From: Nocardia uniformis NBRC 13702
GTDB taxonomy: Bacteria > Actinomycetota > Actinomycetes > Mycobacteriales > Mycobacteriaceae
Length of the DNA stretch: 64,000 nucleotides
Reading direction: 5' to 3'
Assembly (NCBI RefSeq): GCF_001613345.1
Contig: NZ_BDCE01000052.1
Coordinates: forward strand, 186,001 to 250,000
Notes under the pieces: generated by a model
What the model was told of the DNA's origin: nothing
The model's input: only the letters and a program-made list of their open reading frames with translations
Database searches by the model: none
Shown here: positions 53,454 through 61,666 of the stretch, piece after piece
How the letters are laid out: each line of letters begins with the position of its first letter
Position numbering within the stretch: position 1 is the stretch's first letter
Translations under genes and position numbers: made by a program

Positions 53454-53541
53454 GCACACCCGTCATTCCGGCACGGCACACCCGTCATTCCGGCACGGCA
53501 CACCCGTCATTCCGGCACGGCACACCCGTCATTCCGGCATG
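53454..53541. repeat. Tandem 22-bp array of half-element arms
   Basis: Four adjacent units start at 53454, 53476, 53498 and 53520. Each reads GCACACCCGTCATTCCGGCA plus two bases. The GTCATTCCGGC core is the outer arm of the dispersed palindrome, and the last unit runs into copy 4. The array starts at the CDF stop codon. Confidence 0.9.
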
Positions 53542-53606
53542 CTTTTGGCCGGAATCCACACCGTTCAGAGAGCGGTGGATCCCGGCCAAAAGCACGCCGG
53601 AATGAC
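53528..53606. repeat. Dispersed palindromic element, copy 4
   Basis: A 79-bp palindrome: GTCATTCCGGCATGCTTTTG with its complementary right arm ending CACGCCGGAATGAC. Extra right-arm pieces (CGGGATGACGAGG, about 53650) follow. It lies between the convergent CDF and oxidoreductase genes. Confidence 0.88.
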
Positions 53607-53675
53607 GAGGGGTGTGCACAACGCCGAAATGCCGGGGCCTGTATAACGCCGGGATGACGAGGGGGCCTGCGTTAC

Positions 53676-55163
53676 TCAGACGTGCGAGCCGGTTCGCAGC
53701 AGTTCCAGTGGATCCGTCAGGATGCCGAATTCGCGGCGTAGGGCGTGGCGGGCGGCGTGTAGGCCGTTCATACCGTGGACACCCGGGCCGGGTGGGGTGG
53801 CGGCGGAGCAGAGGTAGACGCCGGGTAGCGGGGTGCGGTATGGATTCCAGCGCGGGACCGGACGGAAGACGGTCTGGCGCAAGGTCATCGCGCCCGCGGA
53901 GATATCGCCGCCGACATAGTTGGCATTGTGTACGGGCATGGTGGCGGCGGTGCGGACGCTGGTGGCGAGGATGAGATCGCGGAAGCCCGGGGCGAAGCGT
54001 TCCACCTGGGCGATGACGGCCCGGCTGATGTCCTCCGACGAACCATTGGGCACGTGGGCGTAGGTGTAGAAGGTGTGGCTGCCCGCCGGGGCACGGCTGG
54101 GGTCCACGACGCCGGGCTGGATGGCCAGCACGTAGGGCCGTTCGGCGTGACGGCCTTGTGCCACCGCCTTTTCCGCGGCCATGGCTTCGGCGCGGGTGCC
54201 GATCAGGTGCAGGGTTCCGGCGCGCTCACAGCCGCGGGCCTGCCAGGGCACCGGGCCGGAGAGGGCGAAATCGACCTTGCAGGCCGCGCCGCCGTAGCGG
54301 AAGCGGTGCAGTGCGGCGTTATAGCCTGCGGGCAGCCGGTTTTCGGCAATGCGCCGCACTTCGGCGGGAGCCAGATCGAGCAGCACCGCGCGCACATCGT
54401 CGAAATCATCGATGGCATCGACGCGGTGGCCCGTAATGATCTTTCCGCCGTGGTCTTTCAGGTCGGCGGCCAGGGCGTCGATAATGGCCTGCGAACCGCC
54501 GCGCGGTACCGGCCAGCCGCGCACATGACCGAGGGTGCCCAGCAGCATGGCGACGCCCGCGCCGGCGAATCCGCGGGGCGGGCGGATGGCGTGCGCGGCC
54601 ACACCCGTCAGCAGGGCCGGGGCGATCTCCTCGCGAAACCGTAGATTCCACAGCGGAGTCGCCTGCTCCAGCAGGCGGCGCGCGAAACGCACCTCGGTCC
54701 CGACGTTCATGCGCACCAGGTCGCCCGGGGAAATCGGCAGCTGTCGCAGATCCGACATCACCAGGTCGACCAGGTTCTCCCAGCCGCGCACCAGCGGCCC
54801 GAACAGCCGTCCCCAGCTCTTACCGTCGCGGCCGAGCCCGTCGACGGTGTGGTCGAGGTCGCGCCAGGCCAGTCCGGCCACTCCCCCATCCAGTGGATGC
54901 GCGTAGGAGACCTGCGGCGCAAGCAGTTGCACGCCGTGCGCGGGCAGGTCGAACGCACGGAAGAACGGGGAGGCCACCGCCATCGGATGCGCGCCCGCGC
55001 AGACATCGTGCTGGAAGCCCGGCAGGGTGAGTTGCGCGGTCCGGCAGCCACCGCCGATCGTGTCCTCGGCCTCGTACACGTCCACCCGGAGCCCGGCGCG
55101 GGCCAGAATCACCGCCGCCGCAAGCCCGTTGGGTCCGGATCCGACCACTACCGCGTCAGCCAT
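53676..55163 (-). CDS. FAD-dependent NAD(P)-binding oxidoreductase, phytoene-desaturase-like
   Basis: A 495-aa flavoprotein of the amine oxidase/CrtI superfamily (PYROXD2-like). The dinucleotide-binding site is VVGSGPNGLAAAVILARAGL with the acidic strand end DVYEAED, then GGGCRTAQLTLPGFQHDVCAG. The C-terminal FAD motif is GVYLCSAATPPGPGVHGMNG. These enzymes isomerise or desaturate isoprenoid-like chains or other lipids. No carotenoid synthase is nearby, so the substrate is unknown. The start at 55163 gives Rossmann glycine at residue 8. Confidence 0.88.
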   Translation of the reverse strand: MADAVVVGSGPNGLAAAVILARAGLRVDVYEAEDTIGGGCRTAQLTLPGFQHDVCAGAHPMAVASPFFRAFDLPAHGVQLLAPQVSYAHPLDGGVAGLAWRDLDHTVDGLGRDGKSWGRLFGPLVRGWENLVDLVMSDLRQLPISPGDLVRMNVGTEVRFARRLLEQATPLWNLRFREEIAPALLTGVAAHAIRPPRGFAGAGVAMLLGTLGHVRGWPVPRGGSQAIIDALAADLKDHGGKIITGHRVDAIDDFDDVRAVLLDLAPAEVRRIAENRLPAGYNAALHRFRYGGAACKVDFALSGPVPWQARGCERAGTLHLIGTRAEAMAAEKAVAQGRHAERPYVLAIQPGVVDPSRAPAGSHTFYTYAHVPNGSSEDISRAVIAQVERFAPGFRDLILATSVRTAATMPVHNANYVGGDISAGAMTLRQTVFRPVPRWNPYRTPLPGVYLCSAATPPGPGVHGMNGLHAARHALRREFGILTDPLELLRTGSHV

Positions 55164-55203
55164 GATCTCACTCTATGCCGTGGTGCGGTGTCCCGGCCGC
55201 GAG

Positions 55204-55413
55204 TCATTGCTCACCGTCGCGTGCCGATCCAGCCCTGTACCAGGATGGCGAGTCGCTGATCACGAAAGTCCGGCCGCAGGCGATGGCCTCGATCCAGGGT
55301 CGCGAGTCCGTGCATGGCGCTGCGACCTCGGTGAAGGCTTCCGGGTCATTGTCGCCCGCGTACGGGGCGAAGACCGCCATGAGCTCGGCGAACGCGGCAC
55401 GCGGGGCGGCCAC
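55204..55413 (-). pseudogene. Possible gene fragment, not identified
   Basis: A 69-codon minus-strand frame reads like protein (ELMAVFAPYAGDNDPEAFTE, WIEAIACGRTFVISDSPSW) and ends in a stop at 55204, but no family could be named. It lies head to head with a truncated DUF4267 frame, with no normal start or ribosome site. It is probably the C-terminal remnant of a lost gene; chance coding character is possible. Confidence 0.3.
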
Positions 55414-55817
55414 CGCCCCTCACCCTCATCGGCGCGGCCTTCATCCTCTACATCGGGCCTGAGCTACCTGTTCGCCCGCAGTCCATCGCCCCCGGTTTCG
55501 GACTCCCAGCCCGGCCCGAAGGCGAGGCCGCGGCCTTCATGAATTTGAAGGGTGTCCGCGACACCGCCTTCGGCATCGTGCACCTCGCCCTGCTCGCCAC
55601 TCGCCAGCGCTTCGCCCTCGGCGTCACCATGCTGATGACCTCGCTGGTGCCGATCGGCGACATGCTCACGGTCCTGCGCTACGACGGCTCCACCGCGACC
55701 GCATTCGGCGTCCACGGCCTCACCGCCGCCCTGGTTGCCTGCACCGGCCTGCTTCTGCTGCGCGAACACCGCTCGGCCGCAACAACTCCCACCCTCGCGA
55801 TGACCACTGTCGCGTGA
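55383..55817 (+). pseudogene. DUF4267-like membrane protein lacking its N-terminal start
   Basis: The frame encodes a small multi-helix membrane protein of DUF4267 type: ILYIGPELPVRPQSIAPGFG, NLKGVRDTAFGIVHLALL, RFALGVTMLMTSLVPIGDM, AFGVHGLTAALVACTGLLLL. Recognisable sequence begins at about 55420, but the frame has a stop at 55380 and no ATG, GTG or TTG before ATG 55539, which lies inside the domain. About 40 N-terminal residues seem lost. A shortened 92-aa product from 55539 could still be made. Decay at a junction with the fragment at 55204-55413 is likely. Confidence 0.5.
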
Positions 55818-55891
55818 TCCCCGTCACGCACCGATGATTTCAGTCGAGCCGATCCGTCAAGCCTTATAACCACACCGAAGGAGTGACCATC

Positions 55892-56110
55892 ATGGCAACC
55901 ACCAAGCCCCATGGACCGGCTTCCTACTTCCCGTCCATCGAAGCCAAGTACGGCCGCACCATCGACGAATGGTTCACCGCCGTCCGCGATTCCGGCCGCA
56001 CCGGCCACAAGGACATCGTCAACTGGTTGAAGACGGACCACGCCATGGGCCACGGCCACGCGACCGCCATCGCCCAGTACCACCTGAATCCGGAGAAGTG
56101 GGCCGTGTAG
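55892..56110 (+). CDS. DUF4287 domain protein
   Basis: A 72-aa protein matching the DUF4287 domain: YFPSIEAKYGRTIDEWFTAV, HKDIVNWLKTDHAMGHGHAT and the end AQYHLNPEKWAV. AAGGAG (55878-55883) lies 8 bp before the ATG at 55892; an in-frame GTG at 55883 overlaps that site and is less likely. This domain often occurs alone in actinobacteria, sometimes with DUF5655. Function unknown. A terminator shared with the convergent mpg1 gene follows. Confidence 0.82.
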   Translation: MATTKPHGPASYFPSIEAKYGRTIDEWFTAVRDSGRTGHKDIVNWLKTDHAMGHGHATAIAQYHLNPEKWAV

Positions 56111-56134
56111 ACCTATGCTCTTGCCACGCAACGT

Positions 56135-56169
56135 AATCGGCCGCTCACCTGATATGTGAGCGGCCGATT
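56135..56169. terminator. Bidirectional terminator hairpin
   Basis: AATCGGCCGCTCAC (56135-56148) pairs perfectly with GTGAGCGGCCGATT (56156-56169) between the convergent DUF4287 and mpg1 genes. Confidence 0.82.
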
Positions 56170-56192
56170 GCGCGTAGCCTCGCCAGCCACGC

Positions 56193-57266
56193 TTACACGT
56201 CGGTGGAGAAGCGGATGCCGCCGTCGGGGATGTCCACACCGGGCCAGATGCGGGCGCCGCGTAGTAGTTCGCAGCGGGCTCCGACGCTCGCGCCGTCGCC
56301 GATTACGGCGTCGCGGACGAGGGCTCGGGGACCGATTCTCGCTCCGAAGCCGATGATCGAACGTTCCACGGTGGCACCGGCTTCCACGCGGGCGCCGTCG
56401 AAAAGTACTGCGCCGTCGAGGCGGGCGCCCGCACCCACCTCGGCACCGCGGCCGACGACCGTGCCGCCGATGAGGAGTGCGCCGGGTGCTACGCCCGCGC
56501 CGGAGTGGACCAGGAATTCGCCGCGCTGGCCGGGCAGGGCCGGGGAGGGAGCGATACCGCGCACCAGGTCGGCGGAGCCGCGGACGAAGTCTTCGGGGGT
56601 GCCCATATCGCGCCAGTACGCCATATCGACGTGGCCCTGGATGTGCGCGCCCTCGGCGAGGAGGGAGGGGAAGACCTCGCGTTCGACCGAGACCGGGCGG
56701 CCCGCGGGAATCTTCTCGATGTATTCGCGGCGGAAGACGTAGCAACCGGCATTGATCTGGTCGGTCGGCGGATCCTGGGTCTTCTCCAGGAAGGCGGTGA
56801 CGCGGCCGGTCTCGTCGGTGGGCACGCAGCCGAAGGCGCGCGGGTCGCTCACCCGGACCAGGTGCAGGGTGACATCGGCATTGCTGGTGTGGTGGGTGTC
56901 GAGCACCTGGCCGAGGTCGGTGCCGCCGAGGACGTCGCCATTGAAGACCATGACGGTGTCGGCGCGCAGCTTCGGCAGCACATTGCGGATACCGCCGCCG
57001 GTGCCGAGGGCTTCGGTCTCGAAGACGTACTCGAGTTCCAGTCCGAGGTCGGATCCGTCACCGAAGTGGTCCTCGAACACCTCCGCCTTATAGGAGGTGC
57101 CGAGTACGACGTGCTTGATCCCGGCGTCGGCGATTCGGGCCAGCAGATGCTGCAGGAACGGCAGACCCGCCGTCGGCAGCATCGGCTTGGGGGCCGACAG
57201 GGTCAGCGGACGCAGTCGCGTCCCCTGGCCTCCGACCAGGATCACCGCATCCGTTGCGTTCGCCAT
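56193..57266 (-). CDS. mpg1: Mannose-1-phosphate guanylyltransferase
   Basis: A 357-aa nucleotidyltransferase making GDP-mannose from mannose-1-phosphate and GTP. The signature AVILVGGQGTRLRPLTLSAP with KPMLPTAG, the metal-binding VMVFNGDVLGG and the FLEKTQDPP motif are present. The C-terminal left-handed beta-helix (from GEFLVHSGAGVAPGALLIGG) has repeated hexapeptides such as VVGRGAEVGAGARLDGAV. It corresponds to Rv3264c, in tandem with wbbL and rmlD as here. ATG at 57266. Confidence 0.93.
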   Translation of the reverse strand: MANATDAVILVGGQGTRLRPLTLSAPKPMLPTAGLPFLQHLLARIADAGIKHVVLGTSYKAEVFEDHFGDGSDLGLELEYVFETEALGTGGGIRNVLPKLRADTVMVFNGDVLGGTDLGQVLDTHHTSNADVTLHLVRVSDPRAFGCVPTDETGRVTAFLEKTQDPPTDQINAGCYVFRREYIEKIPAGRPVSVEREVFPSLLAEGAHIQGHVDMAYWRDMGTPEDFVRGSADLVRGIAPSPALPGQRGEFLVHSGAGVAPGALLIGGTVVGRGAEVGAGARLDGAVLFDGARVEAGATVERSIIGFGARIGPRALVRDAVIGDGASVGARCELLRGARIWPGVDIPDGGIRFSTDV

Positions 57267-57398
57267 CTTCTCCCCTGTGTAGGTCGTCGATCAGCCGGGT
57301 CGACGTGCGCCGACCCGGCGGTGCGCCAGCCGCGTCCGGTCACCGCGACCGGGCCGCGACTGTCCGCACCAACAGTGCATTGTGCCCGAGCCGTGCGG

Positions 57399-58301
57399 TC
57401 AGTTCGTACCGGCGGCGCGGTCGCGTTCGCGCAGTGCGGATCGAACCGCAAGGCGGCACCGGATAGCAAGTCCGGCCTTGAGCGCGACCCGCAGCGGGGC
57501 CTGCCACCAATGCGGGTGCCGGTCCGCCTGGAAGCGGTAGGCGCTGGCGTGGTGGGCGGGCAGCATGGCCTCCGGATGCTTTCCGGCGGCATGCCCCTTG
57601 GCATGTGTGACCTCGGCCGATGGCACGAATACATTGTGCCAGCCCGCCTTGCCCATGCGGTCTCCGAAGTCCACATCCTCCATATACATGAAGTAACGGG
57701 AGTCGAAGCCGTCGATGGAGTCGAAGGCGGCACGGCGCACCAGCAGGCAGGATCCCGACAGCCAGCCGACATTGCGCTCGGAGATCTCCTCATTGTCCTG
57801 CCGGTAGCGCAGGGTCCACGGGTTGGACGGCCAGAGAGTGCCGAGGATGGCATGGCCCGCGCCATCGGCCAGGCCGGGCACCCGGCGGGCGGACGGGTAG
57901 CGGCTGCCGTCCGGTTCCAGCACCGTCGGGCCGAGGGCTCCAGCGCGCGGCCAGCGCTTGGCGGCGGCGAGGAGTTCGTCGATGGAGTCGGTGCCCCAGC
58001 GAATATCCGGATTGGCGATCAGGACGAATTCGATCTCGGGGTCGATATCGGCGACCGCGCGGTTGATCGCGCCGCCGTAGCCGATATTGCCGCCGGTCCG
58101 GAGCAGCGTCACATTTTCATTGGCGTCGGCGACCAGTTCCGGTACGCCGTCGTTCGATCCGTTGTCGGCCAGGATGACCTGGGGCTTTTCGCTGGTTGCG
58201 GTGGCGAGGGTGCTGATGAAGTGCTCGAGGTGCTCACCGGGCGAGTAGGTCACCGTGACGACGGCCAGAGTCGGCCGTCCAACTGAATCCGAGGGGCTCA
58301 C
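57399..58301 (-). CDS. wbbL: Rhamnosyltransferase WbbL (galactan linker)
   Basis: A 300-aa GT2-family glycosyltransferase that adds rhamnose from dTDP-rhamnose to GlcNAc-PP-decaprenol, forming the linker of arabinogalactan. LAVVTVTYSPGEHLEHFI starts the fold, VILADNGSNDG is the nucleotide-sugar site, VLIANPDIRWG holds the DxD-like metal site, and GWLSGSCLLVRRAAFDSIDGFDSR and FMYMEDVDFGDR are the acceptor/catalytic region. The GTG start sits 11 bp after rmlD. Essential in mycobacteria. Confidence 0.93.
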   Translation of the reverse strand: MSPSDSVGRPTLAVVTVTYSPGEHLEHFISTLATATSEKPQVILADNGSNDGVPELVADANENVTLLRTGGNIGYGGAINRAVADIDPEIEFVLIANPDIRWGTDSIDELLAAAKRWPRAGALGPTVLEPDGSRYPSARRVPGLADGAGHAILGTLWPSNPWTLRYRQDNEEISERNVGWLSGSCLLVRRAAFDSIDGFDSRYFMYMEDVDFGDRMGKAGWHNVFVPSAEVTHAKGHAAGKHPEAMLPAHHASAYRFQADRHPHWWQAPLRVALKAGLAIRCRLAVRSALRERDRAAGTN

Positions 58302-58312
58302 GGACGCTCAGC

Positions 58313-59161
58313 CTAGTCGTAGATGCGGGTGAGTGCGTCGTTCAGCGCATCCCGCCAGGGACGCAGTGGTGTAAGCCCCGCCGCGGCCCAGGACTGCGCG
58401 GACAGCACCGAATATGCCGGGCGCGGAGCGGGTCTCGGGAAAGCCGAGGTGGCGCAGGGTCGTACCCGCCTCGGGTCCGCCCCGATTTCGGCGAAGACGG
58501 CCCGTGCGAGGTCGAACCAACTCGCCTGTCCGGCATTGGTGGCGTGCAGAATTGACGGCGCGTCCGAGCGTTCGGCGAGTTCCAGCAATCCCGCCGCCAA
58601 GTCGCGGGCGTAGGTGGGTGAACCGACCTGATCGTCGACCACGTCGACGGTTTCGCGTTCGCGTTCGAGCCGCCGCATGGTGGCGACGAAATCGCCGTCC
58701 ACCCCGGTATATACCCACGCGGTGCGCACGATATGCCCGGTGTGCGGCAGCAGGTCCTGGACCGCCTGCTCGCCCTGCAGTTTGGATTTGCCGTACACCG
58801 AGTTCGGACGGGTGGGGTCGTTGGTGCGGTACGGCCGGTCCCCGGTTCCGGGAAACACGTAATCGGTGGACAGCTGGATGAGCCGGGCTCCGATCTCCCC
58901 GCAGGCCACCGCCAAGACCATCGGCCCCCTGGCATTGGTCTCGAAGGCGGCGTCGACCTCGGTTTCGGCGCGGTCCACCGCGGTGTAGGCGGCGCAATTG
59001 ATCACCACGTCACCGGTCCGCACTACCGCGCGCACCGCGTCGAGGTCGGTGATGTCGAGGTCGGCGCGGCCGTAGCCGCGGGCGTGCGGCGCGAGGTCGA
59101 GTAGCGCCCGGCCGAGTTGTCCCCCCGAGCCTGTCACCACGAGTGGTGCGGTTATGGGCAT
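58313..59161 (-). CDS. rmlD: dTDP-4-dehydrorhamnose reductase RmlD
   Basis: A 282-aa extended short-chain dehydrogenase, the last step of dTDP-L-rhamnose synthesis. NAD(P) motif VVTGSGGQLGRALLDLAP, DLDITDLDAV, VINCAAYTAVDRAE, QLSTDYVFPG and the catalytic YGKSKLQGE are visible. ATG 59161 is used because earlier in-frame starts add residues outside the fold. Adjacent to wbbL, which uses its product. Confidence 0.94.
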   Translation of the reverse strand: MPITAPLVVTGSGGQLGRALLDLAPHARGYGRADLDITDLDAVRAVVRTGDVVINCAAYTAVDRAETEVDAAFETNARGPMVLAVACGEIGARLIQLSTDYVFPGTGDRPYRTNDPTRPNSVYGKSKLQGEQAVQDLLPHTGHIVRTAWVYTGVDGDFVATMRRLERERETVDVVDDQVGSPTYARDLAAGLLELAERSDAPSILHATNAGQASWFDLARAVFAEIGADPRRVRPCATSAFPRPAPRPAYSVLSAQSWAAAGLTPLRPWRDALNDALTRIYD

Positions 59162-59324
59162 CGGGGAGGCGAATGTCACGGCGGACAGTCTGACATGCGC
59201 TACCCGGCTCCACCATCCCACTCGGTCGCGCGTCTAGCCTGCACTCGGGGGGATATTCCACGGATACCGTCCCGGAATATGCCGGGGTGTCCGGCCGACG
59301 GCCGGTCGGGAAAGGAAGCGGAGT

Positions 59325-60824
59325 TTGCCGGAAAGCACGAGGGTATCGAGGCCACTACCGTCACGACGCCCGGCCGCACGGGCTCGTCGCGGCCGGTTCG
59401 GTCCGCTGCGCGGGCTGGCGGCGGCCGCCGCGGTCGCGGTGCTGGTGGTGACCGGTTTGGGCTGGCAGCAGGTGGACGCGCTGACGTCGACCATCGATCG
59501 AATCGGCAATCTCGGCCTGGGCGGGGGCAAGGATGGCGCGGTCGACATTCTCATGGTCGGCATAGACAGTCGCACCGACGCGCACGGCAACCCACTCACC
59601 GAGAGCGAGCGCGCCATGCTGCACGCCGGTGATGAGGAGGGCCTCAATACCGATACCATCCTGCTGATTCGGGTGCCCAATGACGGCCGGTCGGCGACGG
59701 CCATCTCCATTCCGCGCGACTCCTATGTGGATATTCCGGGCATGGGCAAGGGCAAGATCAATTCGGCCTTCGGTGTCACCAAATTCACCGAACAGCAGAA
59801 ACTTCTGGGCAAGGGGTCCGACTGGGACACCGCCGACCGCAAGTCCACCGAGTCCGGGCGCCAGGCGCTGATCAAATCGGTCGCCAATCTCACCGGTATT
59901 ACCGTCGACCACTACGCGGAGGTCGGGCTGCTCGGCTTCGTACTGCTCACCGACGCCGTCGGCGGTGTCGAGGTATGTCTGAACAAAGCTGTCTACGAAC
60001 CGATGTCGGGTGCGGATTTCCCGGCCGGCAAGCAGCGCCTCGATGGTGCGGAGGCCCTGAGCTTCGTGCGACAGCGCCACGAGCTACCCCGAGGCGACCT
60101 GGATCGGATTGTGCGCCAACAGGTGTACATGGCACAGCTGGTGCATCAGATACTGAGCGCCAATACGCTCACCAATCCGGGCCGCCTGCAACAGCTCAGT
60201 GATGCGGTGGGCCGCACCATCGTGATCGACGACGGCTGGAATGTCCTCGACTTCATGCAGCAGCTGAAGGATCTGTCCGGTGGACAGGTGAAGTTCGAGA
60301 CCATCCCGGTGCAGGACCTCAACGCCACCACCGATGCCGGCGAATCGGTGGTGCAGGTCGATCCGAAGGCGGTCAGCAAGTACGTGGCCAAGATGGTCGG
60401 GCGCGGCGAGGACGAGAAGAAGGACGGGGTCGATCCGGCCACCGTCACCGCGGATATCTTCAATGCCAGCTCGGTGGGCGGATTGGCCGGTCAGGTATCG
60501 CAGGCCCTGGCCGGCAAGGGTTTCCGCACCGGCACGGTGGACAATTGGATCGGCGGGCCGATTCAGAGCAGTCGGGTGCTGGCGGCCAGCGCCACCGATC
60601 CCAAGGCGCGTGCGGTCGCCGAGGCGCTCGGTGGGCTGCCGGTACTGAGCGAGGCGGGCCTTTCGACGGGCTCGGTTCGGGTGCTGTTGGCGAGTGACTA
60701 CTCTGGTCCGGGCTCGTCGGCGGGCAGCACCTTCGACTTCACCGGGTCGTCGACCACCCCCACCCCGGTGCCGCCCGCCCCACCCATCGACGCCGGGCAG
60801 AACGGACCGAAATGCGTGAACTAA
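59325..60824 (+). CDS. lcp1: LytR-CpsA-Psr family glycopolymer ligase (Rv3267-like)
   Basis: A 499-aa membrane-anchored protein: short basic cytoplasmic tail, one TM helix (30-48), the LCP domain (70-310: ILMVGIDSRTDAHGNPLT, NTDTILLIRVPNDGR, ISIPRDSYVDIPGMGKGKIN, ALSFVRQRHELPRGDLDRI) and a C-terminal LytR_C domain (380-460: TADIFNASSVGGLAGQ). LCP enzymes attach arabinogalactan to peptidoglycan outside the cell. The start is a TTG at 59325 with AAAGGAAGCGGAG. The end PTPVPPAPPIDA is Pro-rich. It is divergent from rmlD. Confidence 0.94.
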   Translation: MPESTRVSRPLPSRRPAARARRGRFGPLRGLAAAAAVAVLVVTGLGWQQVDALTSTIDRIGNLGLGGGKDGAVDILMVGIDSRTDAHGNPLTESERAMLHAGDEEGLNTDTILLIRVPNDGRSATAISIPRDSYVDIPGMGKGKINSAFGVTKFTEQQKLLGKGSDWDTADRKSTESGRQALIKSVANLTGITVDHYAEVGLLGFVLLTDAVGGVEVCLNKAVYEPMSGADFPAGKQRLDGAEALSFVRQRHELPRGDLDRIVRQQVYMAQLVHQILSANTLTNPGRLQQLSDAVGRTIVIDDGWNVLDFMQQLKDLSGGQVKFETIPVQDLNATTDAGESVVQVDPKAVSKYVAKMVGRGEDEKKDGVDPATVTADIFNASSVGGLAGQVSQALAGKGFRTGTVDNWIGGPIQSSRVLAASATDPKARAVAEALGGLPVLSEAGLSTGSVRVLLASDYSGPGSSAGSTFDFTGSSTTPTPVPPAPPIDAGQNGPKCVN

Positions 60825-61531
60825 CCGAAACTCTGACCGAGTCGGTGCTCGACCCCATCCTCGCCCGCGATCCCGCGGGCCCGCGGATCACCTATTACGA
60901 CGACGCCACCGGCGCGCGCATCGAATTGTCCGCGCTCACACTCGCCAACTGGGCGGCCAAGACCGCCAATATGATTCGTGACGAATTCGGCCTCTCCCCC
61001 GGATCCCGGGTGGCGGTGCTGCTGCCCGCGCACTGGCAGACGGCGGCGGTCCTGCTGGGCTGCTGGTGGGCGGGAGCCGAAGTGGTGCTGCGGCCCGATA
61101 CGGACGCCGAACTGGCGCTGGTCACCGCCGACCGCCTCGACGAGGCCGACGGCATCGCGGAAGTGGCGGCACTGTCGCTGGACCCGATGGGTATGCCGGT
61201 GAAAGATCTGCCCGTCGGCGTTACCGACTACGCCACCTCGGTGCGTGTGCACGGCGATCAGTTCCGGCCCGGCGGGGTCGGTGCGGCCCTGGACGGGATG
61301 TCGGCGGGCGAGTTGCTGACCGAGGCGCGGAAATCCGCTGCGCGGCAGGGGCTCACCGCCGAGGATCGGGTGCTGTCGAGTACGCCGTGGGAGACGCCGA
61401 CCGAGCTGATCGACGGATTCGTGGCGGTACTGGCGGCGGGCGCATCGCTGGTGCAGGTCGCGCATCCGGATGCCGCCGCACAGGAACGGCGGGTCGCGAC
61501 CGAGCGGGTCACCATCACGCGCGGCGCCTGA
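60812..61531 (+). CDS. TIGR03089-family protein (Rv3268-like)
   Basis: A 239-aa protein resembling a shortened AMP-binding (ANL) fold: LANWAAKTANMIRDEFGLSPG, RVAVLLPAHWQTAAVLLGCWWAGA, ALVTADRLDEA and STPWETPTELIDGFVAVLAAGASLV. The AMP-binding signature P-loop and C-terminal catalytic lid are missing, so adenylation is doubtful. It overlaps the LCP gene by 13 bp and is probably coupled to it, as in M. tuberculosis. Function unknown. Confidence 0.87.
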   Translation: MRELTETLTESVLDPILARDPAGPRITYYDDATGARIELSALTLANWAAKTANMIRDEFGLSPGSRVAVLLPAHWQTAAVLLGCWWAGAEVVLRPDTDAELALVTADRLDEADGIAEVAALSLDPMGMPVKDLPVGVTDYATSVRVHGDQFRPGGVGAALDGMSAGELLTEARKSAARQGLTAEDRVLSSTPWETPTELIDGFVAVLAAGASLVQVAHPDAAAQERRVATERVTITRGA

Positions 61532-61565
61532 TATCGCCGCGCCACCCACGCTGCCGGAGGCCGAC

Positions 61566-61590
61566 CTCCTACCGTGGTAGGAGACATAAT
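61566..61590 (+). promoter_or_regulatory. Palindromic operator and -10 of the P450 gene
   Basis: CTCCTACC and GGTAGGAG (61566-61573, 61576-61583) flank a GT spacer, an 18-bp palindrome. CATAAT (61585-61590) directly follows and may be the -10. A bound repressor would block the promoter. No regulator gene is adjacent. Confidence 0.5.
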
Positions 61591-61666
61591 TCCCGCTGTG
61601 GAACGTTTCCCGCCCCCATGGTTTTCCGTACGGTGGACTCATCCGACGATGAGGGAGTCAACGGCG

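Noticed and set aside
53454..53541. Possible CRISPR array
   Set aside because: Uniform 22-bp tandem units without spacers and no cas genes.
60812..61531. Acyl-CoA synthetase
   Set aside because: Only the N-terminal part of the ANL fold is recognisable, with no AMP-binding signature or C-terminal lid.
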